From Amaranthus tricolor (Eukaryota; Streptophyta; Magnoliopsida; Caryophyllales; Amaranthaceae), in contig NC_080058.1 of NCBI RefSeq assembly GCF_026212465.1, forward strand, positions 21,823,161-21,887,160: 64,000 nt of DNA. Reading direction: 5' to 3'. Positions 48,040 to 60,901 of the stretch are shown here, in pieces (position 1 is the first letter of the stretch; every line of letters starts with the position of its first letter). Both the position numbers and the translations under genes were made by a program. A model generated the notes under the pieces. The model was not told the origin of the DNA, did no database searches, and saw only the letters and a program-made list of their open reading frames with translations.

Positions 48040-50780
48040 CGCAACTTAGCACTTAATTTCAAGAATATGACTATTGTTTACAATTCTAACCATTTCCAAA
48101 CAATAACATATACCAAATAGTGTTGTGTTCCACGTTTCCTGGCAAACAAACCAAGTTTCAACCACTTTTTGCGAGAAAGTGCCTAAAACGCAGAAAAAAA
48201 AATCTAAAAAACGCAACTTAGCACCTAATTTCAAGATTATGACTGATGTTTTTAATTATAACTATTTCAAAACAATAATTTATACCAAATAGTGTTATGT
48301 GCCAAGTTTCATGGCAAATAATCAAAGTTTCAACCACTTTTTGCGAGAAAGTCCCTAAAACACAGAAAAAAAATCTAAAAAACGCAACTTAGCATCTAAT
48401 TTCAAGCCTATGACTATTGTTGTTATTTCTAACTATTTCAAAACAATAATTTATACCAAATAATTTTGTATGCAAAGTTTCGAGGCAAACAAAACATCTT
48501 TGTACCACTTTATGCTAGAAAGTGCCAAAAACGTTTAAAAAAACCTCAAAAACGCAACTTAGCACGTATTTTCAAGCATATGACTATTGTTTTTAATTCT
48601 AACTATTTCAAAACAATAATTTATACAAAATAGTGTTGTGTGCCAAGGTTCGTGGTAAACAAACCATGTTTGAACCACTTTATGCTGGAAAGTGCCAAAA
48701 ACGTTTTAAAAAAATTTCAAAAACACAGCTTAGCACGTAATTTCAAGCATATGACTATTGTTTTTTATTCTAACCATTTAAACCTAATACAATATAACAA
48801 ATAGTGTAGTGCGCCAAGTTTCGTTGCAAACAAACCAAGTTTCAACTACTTTTTGCAAGAATGTGGGGAAAACGCTTTAAAAAACCTCAAAAACGCAACT
48901 TAGCACGTAATTTCAAGCGTTTGACAGTTGATTTCGATTCTAACGATTTCAACACAATAACATTTACCAATTATTATTGTGCGCCAAGTTTCGTTGCAAA
49001 TAAAGAAAGTTTCAACCGCTTTTGTCGAGCAAGTGCCCAAAACGCTTAGAAAAACCTAAAAAACGCAACTTAGCACGTAATTTCAAGCCTATGACTATTG
49101 TTTACAATTCTAACCATTTCAATACAATAACATATACCAAATAGTGTTGTGTTCCATGTTTCCTTGCAAACAAACCAAGTTTCAACAACTTTTTGCGAGA
49201 AAGTGCCTAAAACAAAGAAAAAAATCTAAAAAACGCAACTTAATACCTACTTTATAGCTTATGACTATTGTTTTTAATTCTAACTATTTCAAAACAATAA
49301 TTTATACCAAATAGTGTTCTATGCCAAGTTTCGTGGCAAATAAAAAAAGTTTCAACCACTTTTTGCGTGAAAGTACGGTAGCACTGAAAAAAAAAACGCT
49401 TAAAAAAACCTCAAAAACACAACTTAGCACGTAATTTGAAGCATATCACTATAGTTTACAATTCTAACCATTTCAATACAATAACATATACCAAATAGTG
49501 TTGTGTTCCACGTTACTTGGCAAACAAACCAAGTTTCAAACAATTTTTGCGAGAAAGTGCCCAAACCGCAGAAAAAAAATCTAAAAAACGCGACTTAGCT
49601 TCTAATTTTAAGCGTATGACAATTTTTTTTAATTCTATCTATTTCAAAACAATAATTTATAAAAAATAGTGTTGTGTACCAAGTTTTGTGGCAAACAAAC
49701 CATGTTTGAACCACTTTATGCTAGAAAGTGCCAAAAACGTTTTAAAAAATTTTCAAAAACACAACTTAGCTCGTAATTTCAAGCATATGACTATTGTTTT
49801 TGATTCTAACCATTTCAACACAATACAATATAGCAAATAGTCTAGTGTGCCAAGTTTTGTTGCAAACAAACCAAGTTTCTACTACTTTTTGCAAGAATGT
49901 GCCGAAAACGCTTTTAAAAACCTCACAAACGCAACTTAGCACGTAATTTCAAAAACGTGACTATTGATTACGATTCTAACGATTTCAACACAATAACTTA
50001 TACCAATTAGTATTGTGTGCCATGTTTCGTTGCAAATAAAGAAAGTTTCAGCCGCTTTTGTCGAGAAAGTGCCCAATACGCTTAGAAAAACCTAAAAAAC
50101 GCAACTTAGCACGTAATTTCAAGCATATGACTATTGTTTACAATTCTAACCATTTCAACACAATAACATATACCAAATAATGTTGTGTTCCACGTTTCCT
50201 GGCAAACAAACCATGTTTCAACTATTTTTAGCGAGAAAGTGCCAAAAACGCCGAAAAAAAATCTAAAAAACGCAACTTAGCATCAAATTTCAAGCCTATG
50301 ACTATTGTTTTTAATTCTAACTATTTAAAAACAATAATTTATACAAAATAGTGTTGTGTGCCAAGTTTCGTAGCAAACAAACCATGTTTGAACCATTTTA
50401 TGCTAGATAGTGCAAAAAACGTTTAAAAAAAATTTCAAAAACACAACTTAGCTCGTAGTTTCAAGCATATGACTATTGTTTTTTGTTCCCACCATTTCAA
50501 CCCAATACAATATAGCAAATAGTGTAGTGTGCCATGTTTCGTTGCAAACAAACCAAGTTTAAACTTTTTTTTGCAAGAATGTGCCGAAAACGCTTTAAAA
50601 ACCCCAAAAACGCAACTTAGCACGTAATTTCAAGCATTTAACAGTTGATTTTGATTCTAACGATTTCAACACAATAACATATACCAATTCGTATTGTGTG
50701 CCCAGTTTCGTTGCAAACAAAGAATGTTTCAACCACTTTTGTCGCGAAAGTTCCCAAAACGCTTAAGAAAACCTAAAAAA
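48040..50780. repeat. 16-mer HOR copy, 2,741 bp, A haplotype
   Basis: All monomers are present, with GCACTTAATTTC at M1 and AAAACATCTTTG in M3 as private variants. M6 has AATTATTATTGTGCG, shared with 50781. M8 is the AATACCTAC form, and M9 has CACGTTACTTGG, shared with later copies. Confidence 0.92.
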
Positions 50781-53520
50781 CGCAACTTAGCACGTAATTT
50801 CAAGCATATGACTATTGTTTACAATTCTAACCATTTCCAAACAATAACATATACCAAATAGTGTTGTGTTCCACGTTTCCTGGCAAACAAACCAAGTTTC
50901 AACCACTTTTTGCGAGAAAGTGCCTAAAACGCAGAAAAAAAAATCTAAAATACGCAACTTAGCACCTAATTTCAAGATTATGACTGATGTTTTTAATTAT
51001 AACTATTTCAAAACAATAATTTATACCAAATAGTGTTATGTGCCAAGTTTCATGGCAAATAATCAAAGTTTCAACCACTTTTTGCGAGAAAGTGCCTAAA
51101 ACACAGAAAAAAAAATCTAAAAAACGCAACTTAGCATCTAATTTCAAGCCTATGACTATTGTTGTTATTTCTAACTATTTCAAAACAATAATTTATACCA
51201 AATAATTTTGTGTGCAAAGTTTCGAGGCAAACAAACCATGTTTGTACCACTTTATGCTAGAAAGTGCCAAAAACGTTTAAAAAAACCTCAAAAACGCAAC
51301 TTAGCACGTATTTTCAAGCGTATGACTATTGTTTTTAATTCTAACTATTTCAAAACAATAATTTATACAAAATAGTGTTGTGTGCCAAGGTTCGTGGTAA
51401 ACAAACCATGTTTGAACCACTTTATGCTGGAAAGTGCCAAAAACGTTTTAAAAAAATTTCAAAAACACAGCTTAGCACGTAATTTCAAGCATATGACTAT
51501 TGTTTTTTATTCTAACCATTTAAACCTAATACAATATAACAAATAGTGTAGTGCGCCAAGTTTCGTTGCAAACAAACCAAGTTTCAACTACTTTTTGCAA
51601 GAATGTGGGGAAAACGCTTTAAAAAACCTCAAAAACGCAACTTAGCACGTAATTTCAAGCATTTGACAGTTGATTTCGATTCTAACGATTTCAACACAAT
51701 AACATTTACCAATTATTATTGTGCGCCAAGTTTCGTTGCAAATAAAGAAAGTTTCAACCGCTTTTGTCGAGCAAGTGCCCAAAACGCTTAGAAAAACCTA
51801 AAAAACGCAACTTAGCACGTAATTTCAAGCCTATGACTATTGTTTACAATTCTAACCATTTCAATACAATAACATATACCAAATAGTGTTGTGTTCCATG
51901 TTTCCTTGCAAACAAACCAAGTTTCAACAACTTTTTGCGAGAAAGTGCCTAAAACAAAGAAAAAAATCTAAAAAACGCAACTTAATACCTACTTTATAGC
52001 TTATGACTATTGTTTTTAATTCTAACTATTTCAAAACAATAATTTATACCAAATAGTGTTCTATGCCAAGTTTTGTGGCAAATAAAAAAAGTTTCAACCA
52101 CTTTTTGCGTGAAAGTATGGTAGCACTGAAAAAAAAAACGCTTAAAAAAACCTCAAAAACACAACTTAGCACGTAATTTGAAGCATATCACTATAGTTTA
52201 CAATTCTAACCATTTCAATACAATAACATATACCAAATAGTGTTGTGTTCCACGTTACTTGGCAAACAAACCAAGTTTCAAACAATTTTTGCGAGAAAGT
52301 GCCCAAACCGCAGAAAAAAATCTAAAAAACGCGACTTAGCATCTAATTTTAAGCGTATGACAATTTTTTTTAATTCTATCTATTTCAAAACAATAATTTA
52401 TAAAAAATAGTGTTGTGTACCAAGTTTTGTGGCAAACAAACCATGTTTGAACCACTTTATGCTAGAAAGTGCCAAAAACGTTTTAAAAAAATTTCAAAAA
52501 CACAACTTAGCACGTAATTTCAAGCATATGACTATTGTTTTTGATTCTAACCATTTCAACACAATACAATATAGCAAATAGAGTAGTGTGCCAAGTTTCG
52601 TTGCAAACAAACCAAGTTTCTACTACTTTTTGCAAGAATGTGCCGAAAACGCTTTTAAAAACCTCACAAACGCAACTTAGCACGTAATTTTAAAAACGTG
52701 ACTATTGATTACGATTCTAACGATTTCAACACAATAACTTATACCAATTAGTATTGTGTGCCATGTTTCGTTGCAAATAAAGAAAGTTTCAGCCGCTTTT
52801 GTCGAGAAAGTGCCCAATACGCTTAGAAAAACCTAAAAAACGCAACTTAGCACGTAATTTCAAGCATATGACTATTGTTTACAATTCTAACCATTTCAAC
52901 ACAATAACATATACCAAATAATGTTGTGTTCCACGTTTCCTGGCAAACAAACCATGTTTCTACTATTTTTAGCGAGAAAGTGCCCAAAACGCCGAAAAAA
53001 AATCTAAAAAACGCAACTTAGCATCAAATTTCAAGCCTATGACTATTGTTTTTAACTCTAACTATTTCAAAACAATAATTTATACAAAATAGTGTTGTGT
53101 GCCAAGTTTCGTAGCAAACAACCATGTTTGAACCACTTTATGCTAGATAGTGCAAAAAACGTTTAAAAAAAATTTCAAAAACACAACTTAGCTCGTAGTT
53201 TCAAGCATATGACTATTGTTTTTTGTTCCCACCATTTGAACCCAATACAATATAGCAAATAGTGTAGTGTGCCATGTTTCGTTGCAAACAAACCAAGTTT
53301 AAACTTTTATTTGCAAGAATGTGCCGAAAACGCTTTAAAAACCCCGAAAACGCAACTTAGCACGTAATTTCAAGCATTTGACAGTTGATTCTGATTCTAA
53401 AGAATTCAACACAATAACATATACCAATTAGTATTGTGTGCCCAGTTTCGTTGCAAACAAAGAATGTTTCAACCGCTTTAGTCGCGAAAGTTCCCAAAAC
53501 GCTTAAGAAAACCTAAAAAA
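50781..53520. repeat. 16-mer HOR copy, 2,740 bp, A haplotype
   Basis: M6 has GTGCGCC, as in the preceding copy. M11 has AAATAGAGTAG and M12 has AATTTTAAAAACG, shared with the next two units. M14 has CAACCATG with one A-C lost, and M16 has CTTTAGTCGCG. Confidence 0.92.
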
Positions 53521-55582
53521 CGCAACTTAGCACGTAATTTCAAGAATATGACTATTGTTTACAATTCTAACCATTTCCAAACAATAACATATACCAAATA
53601 GTGTTGTGTTCCACGTTTCCTGGCAAACAAACCAAGTTTCAACCACTTTTTGCGAGAAAGTGCCTAAAACGCAGAAAAAAAAAATCTAAAAAACGCAACT
53701 TAGCACCTAATTTCAAGATTATGACTGATGTTTTTAATTATAACTATTTCAAAACAATAATTTATACCAAATAGTGTTATGTGCCAAGTTTCATGGCAAA
53801 TAATCAAAGTTTCAACCACTTTTTGCGAGAAAGTGCCTATAACACAGAAAAAAAAATCTAAAAAACGCAAATTAGCATCTAATTTCAAGCCTATGACTAT
53901 TGTTGTTATTTCTAACTATTTCAAAACAATAATTTATACCAAATAATTTTGTGTGCAAAGTTTCGAGGCAAACAAACCATGTTTGTACCACTTTATGCTA
54001 GAAAGTGCCAAAAACGTTTAAAAAAACCTCAAAAACGCAACTTAGCACGTATTTTCAAGCGTATGACTATTGTTTTTAATTCTAACTATTTCAAAACAAT
54101 AATTTATACAAAATAGTATTGTGTGCCAAGGTTCGTGGTAAACAAACCATGTTTGAACCACTTTATGCTGGAAAGTGCCAAAAACGTTTTAAAAAAATTT
54201 CAAAAACACAGCTTAGCACGTAATTTCAAGCATATGACTATTGTTTTTTATTCTAACCATTTAAACCTAATACAATATAACAAATAGTGTAGTGCGCCAA
54301 GTTTCGTTGCTAACAAACCAAGTTTCAACTACTTTTTGCAAGAATGTGGGGAAAACGCTTTAAAAAACCTCAAAAACGCAACTTAGCACGTTATTTCAAG
54401 CATTTGACAGTTGATTTCGATTCTAACGATTTCAACACAATAACATTTACCAATTATTATTGTGTGCCATGTTTCGTTGCAAATAAAGAAAGTTTCAACC
54501 GCTTTTGTCGAGCAAGTGCCCAAAACGCTTAGAAAAACCTAAAAAACGCAACTTAGCACGTAATTTCAAGCCTATGACTATTGTTTACAATTCTAACCAT
54601 TTCAATACAATAACATATACCAAATAGTGTTGTGTTCCATGTTTCCTTGCAAACAAACCAAGTTTCAACAACTTTTTGCGAGAAAGTGCCTAAAACAAAG
54701 AAAAAAATCTAAAAAACGCAACTTAATACCTACTTTATAGCTTATGACTATTGTTTTTAATTCTAACTATTTCAAAACAATAATTTATACCAAATAGTGT
54801 TCTATGCCAAGTTTCGTGGCAAATAAAAAAAGTTTCAACAACTTTTTGCGTGAAAGTACGGTAGCACTAAAAAAAAAAACGCTTAAAAAAACCTCAAAAA
54901 CACAACTTAGCACGTAATTTGAAGCATATCACTATAGTTTACAATTCTAACCATTTCAATACAATAACATATACCAAATAGTGTTGTGTTCCACGTTACT
55001 TGGCAAACAAACCAAGTTTCAAACAATTTTTGCGAGAAAGTGCCCAAACCGCAGAAAAAAAATCTAAAAAACGCGACTTAGCATCTAATTTTAAGCGTAT
55101 GACAATTTTTTTTAATTCTATCTATTTCAAAACAATAATTTATAAAAAATAGTGTTGTGTACCAAGTTTTGTGGCAAACAAACCATGTTTGAACCACTTT
55201 ATGCTAGAAAGTGCCAAAAACGTTTTAAAAAAATTTCAAAAACACAACTTAGCACGTAATTTCAAGCATATGACTATTGTTTTTGATTCTAACCATTTCA
55301 ACACAATACAATATAGCAAATAGAGTAGTGTGCCAAGTTTCGTTGCAAACAAACCAAGTTCCTACTACTTTTTGCAAGAATGTGCCGAAAACGCTTTTAA
55401 AAACCTCACAAACGCAACTTAGCACGTAATTTTAAAAACGTGACTATTGATTACGATTCTAACGATTTCAACACAATAACTTATACCAATTAGTATTGTG
55501 TGCCATGTTTCGTTGCAAATAAAGAAAGTTTCAGCCGCTTTTGTCGAGAAAGTGCCCAATACGCTTAGAAAAACCTAAAAAA
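53521..55582. repeat. HOR copy ending after M12, 2,062 bp
   Basis: M1-M12 are A-type with the M12 of the AATTTTAAAAACG type. After M12 the array goes directly into an M2-like monomer, so M13-M16 of this copy and M1 of the next are missing. Confidence 0.92.
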
Positions 55583-58153
55583 CGCAACTTAGCACGTAAT
55601 TTCAAGATTATGAATGATGTTTTTAATTATAACTATTTCAAAACAATAATTTATACCAAATAGTGTTATGTGCCAAGTTTCATGGCAAATAATCAAAGTT
55701 TCAACCACTTTTTGCGAGAAAGTGCCTAAAACACAGAAAAAAAAAATCCAAAAAACGCAACTTAGCATCTAATTTCAAGCCTATGACTATTGTTGTTATT
55801 TCTAACTATTTCAAAACAATAATTTATACCAAATAATTTTGTGTGCAAAGTTTCGAGGCAAACAAACCATGTTTGTACCACTTTATGCTAGAAAGTGCCA
55901 AAAACGTTTAAAAAAACCTCAAAAACGCAACTTAGCACGTATTTTCAAGCGTATGACTATTGTTTTTAATTCTAACTATTTCAAAACAATAATTTATACA
56001 AAATAGTGTTGTGTGCCAAGGTTCGTGGTAAACAAACCATGTTTGAACCACTTTATGCTGGAAAGTGCCAAAAACGTTTTAAAAAAATTTCAAAAACACA
56101 GCTTAGCACATAATTTCAAGCATATGACTATTGTTTTTTATTCTAACCATTTAAACCTAATACAATATAACAAATAGTGTAGTGCGCCAAGTTTCGTTGC
56201 AAACAAACCAAGTTTCAACTACTTTTTGCAAGAATGTGGGGAAAACGCTTTAAAAAACCTCAAAAACGCAACTTAGCACGTTATTTCAAGCATTTGACAG
56301 TTGATTTCGATTCTAACGAGTTCAACACAATAACATTTACCAATTATTATTGTGTGCCATGTTTCGTTGCAAATAAAGAAAGTTTCAACCGCTTTTGTCG
56401 AGCAAGTGCCCAAAACGCTTAGAAAAACCTAAAAAACGCAACTTAGCACGTAATTTCAAGCCTATGACTATTGTTTAAAATTCTAACCATTTCAATACAA
56501 TAACATACACCAAATAGTGTTGTGTTCCATGTTTCCTTGCAAACAAACCAAGTTTCAACAACTTTTTGCGAGAAAGTGCCTAAAACAAAGAAAAAAATCT
56601 AAAAAACGCAACTTAATACCTACTTTATAGCTTATGACTATTGTTTTTAATTCTAACTATTTCAAAACAATAATTTATACCAAATAGTGTTCTATGCCAC
56701 GTTTCGTGGCAAATAAAAAAAGTTTCAACCACTTTTTGCGTGAAAGTACGGTAGCACTGAAAAAAAAAAACGCTTAAAAAAACCTCAAAAACACAACTTA
56801 GCACGTAATTTGAAGCATATCACTATAGTTTACAATTCTAACCATTTCAATACAATAACATATACCAAATAGTGTTGTGTTCCACGTTACTTGGCAAACA
56901 AACCAAGTTTCAAACAATTTTTGCGAGAAAGTGCCCAAACCGCAGAAAAAAAATCTAAAAAACGCGACTTAGCATCTAATTTTAAGCGTATGACAATTTT
57001 TTTTAATTCTATCTATTTCAAAACAATAATTTATAAAAAATAGTGTTGTATACCAAGTTTTGTGGCAAACAAACCATGTTTGAACCACTTTATGCTAGAA
57101 AGTGCCAAAAACGTTTTAAAAAAATTTCAAAAACACAACTTAGCACGTAATTTCAAGAATATGACTATTGTTTTTGATTCTAACCATTTCAACACAATAC
57201 AATATAGCAAATAGAGTAGTGTGCCAAGTTTCGTTGCAAACAAACCAAGTTTCTACTACTTTTTGCAAGAATGTGCCGAAAACGCTTTTAAAAACCTCAC
57301 ATACGCAACTTAGCACGTCATTTTAAAAACGTGACTATTGATTACGATTCTAACGATTTCAACACAATAACTTATACCAATTAGTATTGTGTGCCATGTT
57401 TCGTTGCAAATAAAGAAAGTTTCAGCCGCTTTTGTCGAGAAAGTGCCCAATACGCTTAGAAAAACCTAAAAAACGCAACTTAGCACGTAATTTCAAGCAT
57501 ATGACTATTGTTTACAATTCTAACCATTTCAACACAATAACATATACCAAATAATGTTGTGTTCCACGTTTCCTGGCAAACAAACCATGTTTCAACTATT
57601 TTTAGCGAGAAAGTGCCCAAAACGCCGAAAAAAAATCTAAAAAACGCAACTTAGCATCAAATTTCAAGCCTATGACTATTGTTTTTAACTGTAACTATTT
57701 CAAAACAATAATTTATACAAAATAGTGTTGTGTGCCAAGTTTCGTAGCAAACAAACCATGTTTGAACCACTTTATGCTAGATAGTGCAAAAAACGTTTAA
57801 AAAAAATTTCAAAAACACAACTTAGCTCGTAGTTTCAAGCATATGACTATTGTTTTTTGTTCCCACCATTTGAACCCAATACAATATAGCAAATAGTGTA
57901 GTGTGCCATGTTTCGTTGCAAACAAACAAGTTTAAACTTTTTTTTGCAAGAATGTGCCGAAAACGCTTTAAAAACCCCAAAAACGCAACTTAGCACGTAA
58001 TTTCAAGCATTTGACAGTTGATTTTGATTCTAACGATTTCAACACAATAACATATACCAATTAGTATTGTGTGCCCAGTTTCGTTGCAAACAAAGAATGT
58101 TTCAACCGCTTTAGTCGCGAAAGTTCCCAAAACGCTTAAGAAAACCTAAGAAA
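55583..58153. repeat. HOR copy starting at M2: 15 monomers, 2,571 bp
   Basis: The first monomer starts CGCAACTTAGCACGTAATTT, as M13 or M1 would, then reads M2 (GATTATGAATGATG). M3-M16 follow normally. The join therefore falls in the first ~25 bp of the monomer and is out of class register (a to b). Confidence 0.9.
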
Positions 58154-60901
58154 CGCAACTTAGCACGTAATTTCAAGAATATGACTATAGTTTACAATTC
58201 TAACCATTTCCAAACAATAACAGATACCAAATAGTGTTGTGTTCCACGTTTCCTGGCAAACAAACCAAGTTTCAACCACTTTTTGCGAGAAAGTGCCTAA
58301 AACGCAGAAAAAAAAATCTAAAAAACGCAACTTAGCACCTAATTTCAAGATTATGACTGATGTTTTTAATTATAACTATTTCAAAACAATAATTTATACC
58401 AAATAGTGTTATGTGCCAAGTTTCATGGCAAATAATCAAAGTTTCAACCACTTTTTGCGAGAAAGTGCCTAAAACACAGAAAAAAAAAATCTAAAAAACG
58501 CAACTTAGCATCTAATTTCAAGCCTATGACTATTGTTGTTATTTCTAACTATTTCAAAACAATAATTTATACCAAATAATTTTGTGTGCAAAGTTTCGAG
58601 GCAAACAAACCATGTTTGTACCACTTTATGCTAGAAAGTGCCAAAAACGTTTAAAAAAACCTCAAAAACGCAACTTAGCACGTATTTTCAAGCGTATGAC
58701 TATTGTTTTTAATTCTAACTATTTCAAAACAATAATTTATACAAAATAGTGTTGTGTGCCAAGGTTCGTGGTAAACAAACCATGTTTGAACCACTTTATG
58801 CTGGAAAGTGCCAAAAACGTTTTAAAAAAATTTCAAAAACACAGCTTAGCACGTAATTTCAAGCATATGACTATTGTTTTTTATTCTAACCATTTAAACC
58901 TAATACAATATAACAAATAGTGTAGTGCGCCAAGTTTCGTTGCAAACAAACCAAGTTTCAACTACTTTTTGCAAGAATGTGGGGAAAACGCTTTAAAAAA
59001 CCTCAAAAACGCAACTTAGCACGTTATTTCAAGCATTTGACAGTTGATTTCGATTCTAACGACTTCAACACAATAACATTTACGAATTATTATTGTGTGC
59101 CATGTTTCGTTGCAAATAAAGAAAGTTTCAACCGCTTTTGTCGAGCAAGTGCCCAAAACGCTTAGAAAAACCTAAAAAACGCAACTTAGCACGTAATTTC
59201 AAGCCTATGACTATTGTTTACAATTCTAACCATTTCAATACAATAACATATACCAAATAGTGTTGTGTTCCATGTTTCCTTGCAAACAAACCAAGTTTCA
59301 ACAACTTTTTGCGAGAAAGTGCCTAAAACACAGAAAAAAATCTAAAAAACGCAACTTAATACCTACTTTATAGCTTATGACTATTGTTTTTAATTCTAAC
59401 TATTTCAAAACAATAATTTATACCAAATAGTGTTCTATGCCAAGTTTCGTGGCAAATAAAAAAAGTTTCAACCACTTTTTGCGTGAAAGTACGGTAGCAC
59501 TGAAAAAAAAAACGCTTAAAAAAACCTCAAAAACACAACTGAGCACGTAATTTGAAGCATATCACTATAGTTTACAATTCTAACCATTTCAATACAATAA
59601 CATATACCAAATAGTGTTGTGTTCCACGTTTCTTGGCAAACAAACCAAACCAAGTTTCAAACAATTTTTGCGAGAAAGTGCCCAAACCGCAGAAAAAAAA
59701 TCTAAAAAACGCAACTTAGCATCTAATTTTAAGCGTATGACAATTTTTTTTAATTCTATCTATTTCAAAACAATAATTTATAAAAAATAGTGTTGTGTAC
59801 CAAGTTTTGTGGCAAACAAACCATGTTTGAACCACTTTATGCTAGAAAGTGCCAAAAACGTTTTAAAAAAATTTCAAAAACACAACTTAGCACGTAATTT
59901 CAAGCATATGACTATTGTTTTTGATTCTAACCATTTCAACACAATACAATATAGCAAATAGTGTAGTGTGCCAAGTTTCGTTGCAAACAAACCAAGTTTC
60001 TACTACTTTTTGCAAGAATGTGCCGAAAACGCTTTTAAAAACCTCACAAACGCAACTTAGCACGTAATTTCAAAAACGTGACTATTGATTACGATTCTAA
60101 CGATTTCAACACAATAACTTATACCAATTAGTATTGTGTGCCATGTTTCGTTGCAAATAAAGAAAGTTTCAGCCGCTTTTGTCGAGAAAGTGCCCAATAC
60201 GCTTAGAAAAACCTAAAAAACGCAACTTAGCACGTAATTTCAAGCATATGACTATTGTTTACAATTCTAACCATTTCAACACAATAACATATACCAAATA
60301 ATGTTGTGTTCCACGTTTCCTGGCAAACAAACCATGTTTCAACTATTTTTAGCGAGAAAGTGCCCAAAACGCCGAAAAAAAATCTAAAAAACGCAACTTA
60401 GCATCAAATTTCAAGCCTATGACTATTGTTTTTAATTCTAACTATTTCAAAACAATAATTTATACAAAATAGTGTTGTGTGCCAAGTTTCGTAGCAAACA
60501 AACCATGTTTGAACCACTTTATGCTAGATAGTGCAAAAAACGTTTAAAAAAAATTTCAAAAACACAACTTAGCTCGTAGTTTCAAGTATATGACTATTGT
60601 TTTTTGTTCCCACCATTTCAACCCAATACAATATAGCAAATAGTGTAGTGTGCCATGTTTCGTTGCAAACAAACCAAGTTAAAACTTTTTTTTGCAAGAA
60701 TGTGCCGAAAACGCTTTAAAAACCCCAAAAACGCAACTTAGCACGTAATTTCAAGCATTTGACAGTTGATTTTGATTCTAACGATTTCAACACAATAACA
60801 TATACCAATTAGTATTGTGTGCCCAGTTTCGTTGCAAACAAAGAATGTTTCAACCGCTTTTGTCGCGAAAGTTCCCAAAACGCTTAAGAAAACCTAAAAA
60901 A
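58154..60901. repeat. 16-mer HOR copy, 2,748 bp, A haplotype
   Basis: The extra length comes mainly from a 5-bp duplication in M9, AAACCAAACCAAG at about 59641-59653. M9 also starts CACAACTGAG, shared only with the next copy. M1 has a private CAGATACC. Confidence 0.92.

Noticed and set aside
59641..59653. Possible microsatellite (AAACC repeat)
   Set aside because: It is a single 5-bp duplication within M9, shared by two HOR copies, and too short to be a separate repeat.
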